DNA of 64,000 nt, taken from Hypericum androsaemum. Taxonomy: Eukaryota; Streptophyta; Magnoliopsida; Malpighiales; Hypericaceae. Positions 55,170 to 64,000 of the stretch are shown one piece after another. A program made the translations under genes and the position numbers. Below the pieces are notes generated by a model. That model made no database searches, was not told where the DNA came from, and saw only the letters and a program-made list of their open reading frames with translations. Location of the stretch: assembly GCA_963995505.1 (NCBI GenBank), contig OZ023186.1, positions 5,580,001-5,644,000 on the forward strand. Direction: 5' to 3'. Each line of letters starts with the position of its first letter. Within the stretch, counting starts at the first letter, position 1.

Positions 55170-57557
55170 TGTTGAGGTACAAAAATAATCTCAAATTATT
55201 AAGGATATCTTGATCTTTCTGGTGCGGTCTCAAAGTGACCGGGTGATCGATGACCGGCATGGTCTCAAAGTGGGTGGTATCATCTCAGAGAGATCAATGT
55301 CGGGTGATCGATGTTTGGTATCGTCCCGAAGAGACCGATGTCGGATGACTGGCGATTGGTGTCATCTCAAAGAGGCTGATTCCGGTCTTGAGTTGGGTAG
55401 AAATCGATAATGGTTTTCTCTTGGTCAAGACCGATGACGGTCTCCCAATGATGGTCTCTCCTTGGTTGAGACCGGTGACGGTAGATCACCTTAGTTTATT
55501 GTTCTTCGATGCCAAACATTCATTTTTGGTAGATCAGCGGTATATTTTGACTCAAATATTGGATTGAGCTGATTCTTTCAGCTATGGAAAGGCAAGACAA
55601 ATATCTATAACTTTGTAGTTTACAACTTTTTCCAATTCGAAGCAGAATGTGGTCAGAAATCTACTTCAAGATGAGCGCATACTTTGAACCAGTTCGGTCC
55701 GCTTCCCGCCTACCTGGCTGGCACTCCTCGGTAAAATGCTCATAACTTTCTATCCGGAGCTCGGATTGAGACGATTCAAGTTGTGTGCAAAGCCAAGACA
55801 TAGATCTACGACTTTGTAGTTTGTGATATCTTCGGATTCAGGGCGGAAGCAGGTCAAAAATATGGGCGGAAGGCTCAGCCCGGATGTCACTTTGGCCTTC
55901 AAGGCGGGAGGCCGGAAGGTGCTTTGACCTACAAAGCAAGAGCCCGGATGGTCACTTTGACCTACGAGGGGGGAGCATGGATGGTCGATTTAACCTTCGA
56001 GGTGGGAGCTCGGAGGGCGTTTTGACCTTCGAAGTGTCCGGGTGGACGTCTCGGCTCATGAAATGGGATGGCCGGTTGGACGCCTTGGCTCGAGAAGCTG
56101 GATGTCCGGGTTGGACGCCTTTGTCCTCGAAGTGGGATGTCCGGGTTGTGCATCTTGAACCATGAAGTGATATGTCCGGGTGGGCACCTCGGCCCTTGAA
56201 GCGGATGTCCGAGTGGACGCCGTCTCGCTTTAAGCTTGGTAGTGGACGCCATCCCACTTTGGACTTGGCGGTAGGCGTCCTCCTACCTCGAGTTGTTGGT
56301 GACTTACCTCCGGGTTTGCGTGGAGAGGTTCGGACTCGTCATTGTCTTTGGATGGCCCATTGGACCGCTCAGTCCACTCTAAGGCGGGAGGCTTATACCG
56401 CCTTACTTGTGCAAGCGGTAGGTTGGAGCTCGGGCGGTAGGCCTTGAACGTGGTAAGGCCCGCTTTGGAGCCTGGACGGTAGGCCTACGGGTCTCGTGGT
56501 TCACTTTAAGGCGGGAGGTGGTATATCACCTTACTTGTGCAAGCGGGAGGGCTTCAAGGAGATGGGCCGCCTAGGGCCTAGGAGCGGCAGTATACCGCCC
56601 TTCATGTGCAAGCATGGGCGGTAGGATCCGCTTTGGAACATGAGCGGAAGGAGCCCACTTGGAAGAGCCGGCAGTAAGGGAGACGATAGGGATGGCTCAT
56701 GGGCGGTAAGTTCTGCCTCGGACCTAAGGGCGGTAAGGCTTGTCTTTCATCTCGGATTTTATAAGCAAGAGGCCGGGCGATAGGAAGAGGTTCACTAGCC
56801 CGAGCGGAAGGAGAATTCTGCCTAGGGCCTGAGCGGAATGAGCCCGCTCGGAGGAGCTGGCGGTAAGCAAGGCGATGGAGCTCATGGACGGTAAGGCCCG
56901 CTTCAGGCCTAAAGGCGGGAAGGCTCGGTATACATGGAGCCTTTTTGTTCTGGGTAGGCGGGAGACTTGGGCCCGTTTTGGAGTTCGCTTTGGGCCTAAA
57001 GGCAATAAGCTATTTAGACATGACGGACTTGAGCCAAGATTTTGCGTGGAAGATTCGAGAAGGTCAAGACGATCTTTATTTTCCTAACTTGAGCCGAGAT
57101 TCTCAATGTTTGGCAAGACTTGGTAAGTTCCTTTTTAGGCTGCGATTGCTTGGTCGTCACATTTTGAAAGCTTTCTATTCGAGGATGGGATCTGCTCGTT
57201 TAAGGAAGACGGCTTGTACTGAGCCGAGAGGATCCCGTCATATTAGGAACAAATAACTTGAAGCGGATCTCTCGAGGTTGAGACTTGGAGCTGAAGGTTT
57301 TGGAGGCGGTTTAGGATTTCCTATTCTGAGGACACGGAGGTTAGGTCAAGGCGCGCTATACAAGGAGGGCTCGGGCGAGAGAACGAGAATCAACCAACAA
57401 CACAACAAATAAACCTATTTACTCTTTATCCTTTCCTTAGCTCGTAGCTCGTAGTCTAGCTCTTTTTTCACTCTTTCCGTTAGGCCGACCTTGGGACGAC
57501 CACTCCAGATCTGTCTCGGGTAGTCTTGACGTTCTTGTACCCACTTTCTCCGCAACA
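55170..57557 (+). repeat. 5' LTR of the non-autonomous element (2388 bp)
   Basis: Full-length LTR with many internal imperfect repeats of GGCGGGAGG, GCGGTAGG and CTTACTTGTGCAAGCGG type. The last approximately 650 bp match the end of the 3' LTR closely. A block of about 914 bp (55997-56910) is absent from the 3' LTR. Confidence 0.88.
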
Positions 57558-57626
57558 TATTTTTTGGCACGCTCGGTGGGACTAAGGAGGGCGTCTGAGA
57601 AGGCGGTCTAGCTTCGTTCGATCAAG

Positions 57627-58604
57627 ATGTCCAAGAATTATGATGCTCAAGCCAACTCCAAGGAGGTGGCATCCTTTTCCCAGCAACCCGTTGGGAGGAA
57701 TCCATCCGATGCGGCTTTCGGCAAGGAGGCGGCACCACCAATATCTTCTCAGCAAATTGCCGGGAAGAACTCCACCAACTCAGCTCGCAACAAGGAGCCG
57801 GCCCTCCCTACTGCTCAGATGGGTGTTGGGAGAAACTTCACCAACTCGGCATCCCCCGAGATGCCGACGGATCCACTCACCTCTATGGCCGGGACGCTTG
57901 AGGTTATCACCGCTCTACTTGACAAGATGCAGCAAAATCTCAAGGAGACGATAAGAAGTAGCGATAAAATCCTAATGCAAAGCAATGAGTCCTATCATAA
58001 ATTCTCCAATCAACCCTACGAAGTTAAGGATGACATGGGCGAAGCACTTCGGGAAACATCTCCCGATCTCGATGATGGGATGGCATACATAGGGTCATCA
58101 CCCTTCACTCAGCTTACTTTGCGACAATCGATATGGTCTTTATCTTACCGTAATGCCGAGACTTCAGACACAAATTTACTCAACCAACACCTATCGGTTG
58201 AGGCTTCTAATGATAGGGGGTTGCAAAAGTCCTTTACAAGCGAGGAGATCCAAGAGGTTCCTATAAAGGCCACCGACTACCCAATGGTTCATGATGTTAC
58301 TCATATTCTGACTATGGGACTTGTTGAGGATGATGTCAACCGACAAAGAGAGCTCGTTGAGGATGACATCAACCAACAAGAAGAGTTTGATGAGGATGAT
58401 GAGCTCGATAAAGATGGTGTCAACCGACAAGGCGAGCTCGATGAGGACGACATCAATCGACAAGAAAAGCTCGATGAGGATGATGAGCTCGATGAGGACG
58501 ACGTCAATCAACAAAGAGAGCTCGATGAGGACAACGTCAATCAACAAGGAGAGCTCAATGAGGATAACATCAACCGTCAACTGGTGTTCGGATCTACCCA
58601 ATAA
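57627..58604 (+). CDS. Element ORF1: gag-like protein with acidic repeats (325 aa)
   Basis: Starts at ATG 57627, 70 bp after the 5' LTR. The N-terminal half has three spaced GRN/GKN-type repeats (VGRNPSDAAFGKE, AGKNSTNSARNKE, VGRNFTNSASPEM). A helical segment follows (LEVITALLDKMQQNLKETI). The C-terminal third is a tandem array of about 11-residue acidic units (ELDEDDINRQE, ELDEDNVNQQG and variants, residues about 232-318). No zinc knuckle is visible. I do not recognise a family beyond position-based similarity to gag of non-autonomous plant elements. Confidence 0.6.
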   Translation: MSKNYDAQANSKEVASFSQQPVGRNPSDAAFGKEAAPPISSQQIAGKNSTNSARNKEPALPTAQMGVGRNFTNSASPEMPTDPLTSMAGTLEVITALLDKMQQNLKETIRSSDKILMQSNESYHKFSNQPYEVKDDMGEALRETSPDLDDGMAYIGSSPFTQLTLRQSIWSLSYRNAETSDTNLLNQHLSVEASNDRGLQKSFTSEEIQEVPIKATDYPMVHDVTHILTMGLVEDDVNRQRELVEDDINQQEEFDEDDELDKDGVNRQGELDEDDINRQEKLDEDDELDEDDVNQQRELDEDNVNQQGELNEDNINRQLVFGSTQ

Positions 58605-58784
58605 CAAGGGATGGAAGGACAACCTCAACTCTCTCAATTTGAAGGTTTGGCTTCACATCAATGTCTCGGGGGGCAACCGGCAATCAAACCCCCCGCGAGT
58701 ACTTCTGTTGCTATGGTTGGCATCCAACGAAGCCAAAAAGGAGAGAGGCCAAAGCCAACAAAGACCTCCCAGACGTGGAGGGAA

Positions 58785-59100
58785 AGGCTCAGGGGGCAAG
58801 GATGACCGCCCGATAATGGTTTCCCAAAAGCTCGGAAGTCCTTTCGTTCGAGGAGAGCTGATGACCCAAAGAAAATAAAGACCGACCCCAAGACTCGGTG
58901 GACAAGACTCGGGGGGCACGAAGGCCGCCTGATAACAGCATTCCAAAGGCCCAGAACTCTTATCATATGAGGGGAGCCGATTATCCCGAGCGAGGGAAGG
59001 TCGACCTTAAAATCAAAAGAGCAAGACTCTTGGGGCAAGGACGACCGCCCGATAACGGCATCCCAAAGACTCAAAATTTTCATCCAAGGAGAGCCGATGA
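58785..59100 (+). repeat. Three tandem copies of a unit of about 125 bp inside the element
   Basis: GGGGGCAAGGAyGACCGCCCGATAA...CCCAAAG...GGAGAGCCGATGA recurs at about 58793, 58913 and 59033. It lies at the junction between the two ORFs and accounts for the repeated RPPDN-IPK motif in ORF2. Confidence 0.75.
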
Positions 59101-60043
59101 GACGTGGAGGCTCCATCACCCTCGTATCAAGGCGGACCTTCAAGACGGGTCCAACCTACATCGGTATGCCTTCGATCGAATTGGAGATAAAAAAGTCACT
59201 ACTAAGCCACCAACGCAAGACGTCCTCACCAAGACCCAGAGGCGTCGCCTTAAGAGAAAGGTCCAGAGACAGAAGCAAGTCATCGAGTTTCTCGAAGGGC
59301 AATTGGTGGAACAAAAGGCCAAACTGGATGAACGAAAGGCACTCCTAGCTCGCCCACGGGTGAAATACTATTTAGCCTCGACTCGAGGCCAGGCCAAGGA
59401 GGTCGAAGCTAATAAGGAAAAGAAAGGAAACGACCTCAAGCATATTAGGGAGGTCCGATCCAAGGCACCCACTGACCTACATGGGAAGTTGATCCGTAAA
59501 TGGGTACCTAAAATGAGAAGCGGGATCCGCCCCAAGAAGGATTATCCTCAGCAAGGCGGGATCGACCGTAAGAGAAAGGAGGTCTCGGTTGACATTGAGA
59601 CGAGGTACATCAAGTTTGGGGACTTCCTAAGCAAGCTAAAAATTAATATGACGCCGACTATCCTTGAATCGGAACCTGGCCAACCAAGCCACTTCAAGGT
59701 TGACGTGATCGAAGGAGACCTTATTGACCCACAAGAAGGAGAGGCATGCTCAACCATACTTACGGCAGGGGATTTTGGTGGCAGCGTCACGATTGCAAAG
59801 GCCGTCCGAGGGGGATGCGAGCGTTTAAAGCTCATTTACGTCATGGCTCATATCAGCAGGGAGCCGGTCAAGAGAGTCTTCATGGACGACAGGGTGGTGA
59901 ACGTCCCTCCTCACTCACTTTCCAAAAATTCAAGCGAGGAGAGGGAGATACTGACCTCGATCAGCACATCCATGGCCAACTTTATCGAGAAGGGGCAAAA
60001 CTCGATCGGCCCTAGTCAGGTAGTCCCATCTTCCAACCGCTAA
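58898..60043 (+). CDS. Element ORF2: basic protein with retropepsin-like tail (381 aa)
   Basis: The first part is repetitive (RPPDN...IPK twice). Then comes a basic coiled-coil segment, TKTQRRRLKRKVQRQKQVIEF, extended by LEGQLVEQKAKLDERKALLARPRVKYYL. Near the end LKLIYVMAHISREPVKRVFMDDRVVNVPP resembles the entry to a plant Gypsy retropepsin (AHI.G.PV.RVLID.G...NVLP). The D-S/T-G catalytic triplet is replaced (MDDRV), so it is probably inactive. After TAA (60041-60043) the same frame runs on for about 60 codons (VEIVLVNAHPF...YIEVIFYDGSIV), so a longer ancestral protein was cut by one stop. The true start is uncertain. Confidence 0.55.
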   Translation: MDKTRGARRPPDNSIPKAQNSYHMRGADYPERGKVDLKIKRARLLGQGRPPDNGIPKTQNFHPRRADETWRLHHPRIKADLQDGSNLHRYAFDRIGDKKVTTKPPTQDVLTKTQRRRLKRKVQRQKQVIEFLEGQLVEQKAKLDERKALLARPRVKYYLASTRGQAKEVEANKEKKGNDLKHIREVRSKAPTDLHGKLIRKWVPKMRSGIRPKKDYPQQGGIDRKRKEVSVDIETRYIKFGDFLSKLKINMTPTILESEPGQPSHFKVDVIEGDLIDPQEGEACSTILTAGDFGGSVTIAKAVRGGCERLKLIYVMAHISREPVKRVFMDDRVVNVPPHSLSKNSSEEREILTSISTSMANFIEKGQNSIGPSQVVPSSNR

Positions 60044-60561
60044 TGTCTAATTCAATGGAAATTAGATGGAAAGGTGGAGATCGTGTTGGTCAATGCCCAT
60101 CCATTTATGTCGGCCGCATGCTACATTGAAGTGATCTTCTACGACGGGTCCATAGTGTCAACAAGGGTGGTCTGGAGTAGCATGGACGATCAGTTTTCCC
60201 GGTATGTTACCTCGGCCAAATGGGAGGTCCTTACAGCCTGATGGCCGGTCAGTGCCATACCTGGGGGGCAAGCCCTCCGTCTTACTTACAAGGAGTAAGG
60301 CGATACGAAAGGTGACAAGGTAATTAGAGGTCTACGCTTTGTCACATGTGAGTCGGCCGATGTCTTTGAGAACAACGGCCTAGACCTCCTGGGGGTGCAT
60401 AAGAGAAAGTGACCATCACCGTACCCCAAGCAACTTCCTACCGCCAAGGCTGAGGTAAAGGATCCTATGACGCAACAAGTTCATCAAGACAAGAGAATTT
60501 TTAAGGACCACGTCAACGCTTCTCGCCTGGTCGTACCAAAGCGTTAACGTGCGGGGGGCAT

Positions 60562-62019
60562 TGTTGAGATACAAAAATAATCTCAAATTATCAAGGATAT
60601 CTTGAGCTCTCCGGTGCGGTCTCAAAGTGACCGGGTGACCGATGACCGGCATGGTCTCAAAGTGGGTGGTGTCATCTCAGAGAGATCAATGTCGGGTGAT
60701 CGATGTTTGGTATCATCTCGAAGAGACCGATGTCGGATGACCGGTGATTGGTGTCATCTCAAAGAGGCTGATTCCGGTCTTGAGTTGGGTAAAAATCGAT
60801 AATGGTCTTCTCTTGGTCAAGACCGATGACGGTCTCCCAATGACGGTCTCTCCTTGGTTGAGACCGGTGACGGTAGATCACCTTAGTTTATTGTTCTTCG
60901 ATGCCAAACATTCATCTTTGGTAGATTGGCGGTATATTTTGACTCGAATATTGGATTGAGCTGATTCTTTCGGCTATGGAAAGGCAAGATAAATATCTAT
61001 AACTTCGTAGTTTAAACTTTTCTAATTCGAAGCGGAACGTGGTCAGAAATCTACTTCAAGATGAGCATACTTTGAACCAGTTCGGTCTGCTTCCCGCCCA
61101 CCTGGCTGGCACTCCTCGGTAAAATGCTCATAACTTTCTATCCGGAGCTCGGATTGAGACGATTCAAGTTGTTGTGCGAAGCCAAGACATAGATCTTTGT
61201 GATGTCTTTGGATTCGGGACACAAGCAGGTCAAAAATATGGGCGGAAGGCTTAGCCCGGATGTCGCTTTGGCCTTCAAGGCGGGAGGCCGAAATGTGCTT
61301 TGACCTACAAAGCAAGAGCCCGGATGGTCACTTTGACCTACGAGGCGGGAGCACGGATGGTCGCTTTAACCTAAAGGCGGGAAGGCTCAGTATACATGGA
61401 GCCTTTTTATTCCGGGTAGGCGGGAGACTTGGGCCCGTTTTGGAGTTCGCTTTGGGCCTAAAGGCGATAAGCTATTTAGACATGACAGACTTAAGCCAAG
61501 ATTTTGCGTGGAAGATTCGAGAAGGTCAAGACGATCTTTATTTTCCTAACTTGAGCCGAGATTCTCAATGTTTGGCAAGACTTGGTAAGTTCCTTTTTAG
61601 GCCGCGATTGCTTGGTCGTCACATTTTGAAAGCTTCCTATTCGAGGACGGGATCTGCTCGTTTAAGGAAGACAGCTTGTACTGAGCCGAGAGGATCCCGT
61701 CATATTAGAAATAAATAACTTGAAGCGGATCTCTCGAGGTTGAGACTTGGAGCCGAAGGTTTTGGAGGCGGTTTAGGATTTCCTATTCTGAGGACACGGA
61801 GGTTAGGTCAAGGCGCGCTATATAAGGAGGGCTCGGGCGAGAGAACGAGAATCAACCAACAACACAACAAACAAACCTATTTACTCTTTATCGTTTCCTT
61901 AGCTCGTAGCTCGTAGTCTAGCTCTTTTTTCACCCTTTTCGTTAGGCCGACCTTGGGACGACCACTCCGGATCCGTCTCGGGTAGTCTTGACGTTCTTGT
62001 ACCCTCTTTCTCCGCAACA
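60562..62019 (+). repeat. 3' LTR of the non-autonomous element (1458 bp, internally deleted)
   Basis: Colinear with the 5' LTR except for a deletion of about 914 bp whose junction lies at about 61370. The breakpoints share CCT (5' LTR positions 55994-55996 and 56908-56910), consistent with microhomology-mediated or slippage deletion. Smaller indels and many substitutions distinguish the two LTRs. Confidence 0.88.
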
Positions 62020-63285
62020 AGTATTTATGCTAACTAATTTATATTCAAATCTTTTTCGAATTTAGACATCCGTTAATCTAGAATAATGTGATATTTCTTT
62101 TAAAAGAATTTTAGCGAAAAACAGCAAATCGCATTAAGCTATTAGTAATTAAGTTAGTTTTGTTGTGCGGCTGTTATACAAGAGAGAAAATACTACATAT
62201 TTGTATAGTTCTTTTGCTAAGTTCATATTTGGATAGTTGGTAGTATTAGTACAAATTCTTTTTGTTTTTTGAGGAATTAATAGTACAAATTCTCGGATGG
62301 TAAAAATTCTAAATTCTTAAAAAAATTTGTCTCGTGATAACTATACATGGTCTAAATAGTCGGAATCCTCGTCTTCGGGGTTAGATTGGGTCCGAAATCG
62401 GTTCATTCCGAACTATTTGGATTGAAAAATACACGGTAGTTTTTTTTACAAAAAAGTTAAAACCTAGGGATCAAAATGAAAAAGTCCACGCGCCAGCAGG
62501 GAATCACTAACATGCCGTTATCGATAACTAGGCATGCCATTGTCGTAACCGTGACATGCCAGTGTCGTAACCGTGGCATGCCATTATCAGTCCCTTAAGT
62601 CCAAATGGTTCGGAATGACCCCTTCACTCCGGACCTAATCCACTGTCCTCGTCTTCTTAGCATATTCATTAAAAATTAGGTGAAGAACTAAAATATTTTA
62701 AAGGTAAATTTTATATTTATAATTACAACATGGAATTTTAGACTTCCATCAATTCATTATTATATTAAATATTTATGCCAAAAAGTATGTAGCCTAATAA
62801 CACAATGTATATATGAATTCAGAGAGATCTAAGGTTCAAATTCTAACGTGGTATAAAAATTTACTTAAGATTATGAAATAGAAGATCTAGCAAACCATAT
62901 AGTTAATAATAAACAAAAACTTTCTAAAACTTTCAAACCGTAAATCCAAATGTCACGTATACGAAAATTTTAAAGTACAAAAATTTCTTATACGTTGTAT
63001 AATGTTCTTTAATACATTTGGCACTTTCTCAAAAAAGTCTGCTGGTTTAAAAAGGAAAAAAAAAAAACCAACTTGGGATGTTAAGACTCACTCATGAGAG
63101 AAAAGTCCACCAATTTCACAATATACTGAAACGGTGCGTTTCATGTCATAATCCAAGCCAACGACTTTCTTCCCCTCCTCCCTCCGTCCTCCCTCACTCT
63201 CTCCTTTTCGCACCCCGCAAGTGAAAATCTTGATGAAGCTTCACTTCAAAAAATTTAAAATAAAATAATTGGAAGGAACAGAAAA
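62020..63285 (+). other. Intergenic region and promoter of the TMN gene
   Basis: AT-rich, with a small GC-rich island of tandem CATGCCATTRTCGTAACCG units (62505-62600). A pyrimidine-rich stretch at 63160-63215 (CCTCCTCCCTCCGTCC...) is probably the 5' leader of the gene starting at 63286. No clear TATA box. Confidence 0.5.
62505..62600. repeat. Short minisatellite, about 25-bp unit, 3-4 copies
   Basis: Repeated ACATGCCAGTGTCGTAACCG / GCATGCCATTGTCGTAACCG / GCATGCCATTATC units. GC-richer than the surroundings and contains repeated GCATGC (RY-like) cores. Confidence 0.75.
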
Positions 63286-64000
63286 ATGAGTCTCCTTTTA
63301 GCTACACTCTCCCTGGTAGCTCTCTCCCTCCACACGGCGTCGTCTTCTTCCCTCCACAGCTACACTGTCGGCGACCCAGTCCCTCTTTTCGTCAACAAAG
63401 TGGGCCCCTTCCATAATCCCAGGTACCCTCTTTCTCCCTCTCCAAAACCCAGTTCATAATTTCTCCATTTTCTTCGATTTTCTTATTAAAGTTTCAATCT
63501 TTTCTTTTGGTCTTAATTCTCCAGCGAGACTTACCAGTACTACGACTTGCCGTTTTGCCGGCCGCCAGGTGAGGTATCTCGTGCTTACCCTTTTCGGGGG
63601 AATTGGTAAATTTCGAGTCTTTGCTTGAAACCAACAACTGGGTGTGTGCCACGTGTAGGTCTGGTGGCCTGGAAGAAGGAGAGCTTAGGGGAGGTGTTGA
63701 ATGGCGACCGCCTGGCTGCCTCCCTTTACACGATCGGTTTCCGGGTGAACCGGGAAGGGGAGACCCTCTGTGAGGCTTCTCTTCGGAAGGATCAAGCTGG
63801 GAAGTTCAGGGACGCCATTGCCAATGATTTTTACTTCCAAATGCAGCTCGACGGGCTCCCGTTTTGGGGGTTCATTGGGAAAGTTGATGACCTTAGTTCG
63901 ATTTCGTCTGATCACGGTGGTTACGTTAAGTATTATCTGTTCACGCACGTGGCATTTGATGTGCTTTATAATGGGGATAGAGTGATTGAGGTTAGGGCGT
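63286..64000 (+). CDS. Transmembrane nine (TMN/EMP70) nonaspanin, N-terminal part
   Basis: Endomembrane (Golgi/endosome) nine-span protein, cut by the window end. Exons are 63286-63422, 63525-63568 and 63659 onward, GT-AG and in frame. A signal peptide occupies about residues 1-20 (MSLLLATLSLVALSL...). The lumenal domain carries the family motifs YTVGDPVPLFVNKVGPFHNP, ETYQYYDLPFCRPP, LGEVLNGDRL, FRDAIANDFYFQM and LPFWGFIGKVDD. These match the TMN2/3/4 branch. The transmembrane region and the C-terminal sorting signals lie beyond 64000. The start is the first ATG after a pyrimidine-rich leader. Confidence 0.92.

Larger units (their letters stand above)
55170..62019 (+). mobile_element. Non-autonomous LTR retrotransposon (gag-like, no RT/integrase)
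   Basis: The 6.85-kb element begins TGTTGAG and ends CGCAACA, with one-mismatch target duplications GGTAT (55165-55169) and AGTAT (62020-62024). LTRs are 55170-57557 and 60562-62019. The 3-kb interior encodes two unusual ORFs but no recognisable reverse transcriptase, RNase H or integrase. The segment TTGGCACGCTCGGTGGGAC follows the 5' LTR. A G-rich purine tract (GCGGGGGGCAT) precedes the 3' LTR. It resembles LARD/TR-GAG-type elements mobilised in trans by Gypsy relatives. The LTRs have diverged clearly more than those of the Copia element. Confidence 0.85.

Noticed and set aside
58301..58600. Repeat array considered as CRISPR-like
   Set aside because: The units are contiguous coding repeats without unique spacers, in a eukaryotic retroelement.
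58191..58637. Minus-strand and alternate-frame ORFs across the acidic repeat array
   Set aside because: They are antisense and frame-shifted readings of the 33-bp acidic repeat units of ORF1.

Overview
This window is nuclear DNA from an angiosperm, most likely a eudicot. The genes are intron-rich with AT-rich introns, and they belong to plant families: a TGA bZIP factor, an AREB/ABI5-type bZIP, a COMT-type O-methyltransferase and TMN nonaspanins. The spaces between them are filled with plant transposable elements. I do not name a species.

Layout. (1) 1-7213: minus-strand COMT-type O-methyltransferase, 5' part only. Its first intron is swollen to 5.9 kb by a LINE, a SINE, a duplicated piece of exon 1, and a Helitron-like unit whose GC-rich minisatellite is split by a solo LTR. 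A hAT-type MITE sits at the second splice donor. (2) 9.4-17.4 kb: two tandem plus-strand alpha/beta-hydrolase paralogues with the same four-exon structure. A truncated LINE and a Mutator-like MITE lie between them. The second gene carries a plastid trnV-GAC fragment in intron 1 and a likely GC-AG intron 2. (3) 19.2-21.5 kb: group A bZIP gene with a spliced leader and a uORF. (4) 21.8-23.7 kb: solo LTR followed by decayed plastid 23S-like and nuclear 18S-like rRNA pieces. (5) 25.1-32.0 kb: 15-exon gene for a 1209-residue plant-specific nuclear-type protein of unknown function. (6) 34.3-40.5 kb: SINE, a young full-length Copia element with one frameshift, and a hAT MITE. (7) 41.7-47.8 kb: minus-strand TGA9-type gene, 12 exons, with an apparent internal promoter and alternative first exon in intron 4. 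(8) 52.9-55.1 kb: minus-strand F-box/LRR gene with a leader intron. (9) 55.2-62.0 kb: non-autonomous LTR retrotransposon with no recognisable RT, RNase H or integrase. (10) 63.3 kb to the end: first three exons of a TMN/EMP70 nonaspanin gene.

The genes are ordinary single-copy or tandem plant genes and form no shared pathway. Two bZIP regulators lie about 20 kb apart but belong to different groups. I found no defence system or biosynthetic cluster. The distinctive content is the nested, TSD-bounded mobile-element record and the signs that it reshaped host genes (splice sites, leaders, an internal promoter). Exon joins were inferred by eye from reading frame, splice consensus and family alignment from memory. 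No search or RNA evidence was available.
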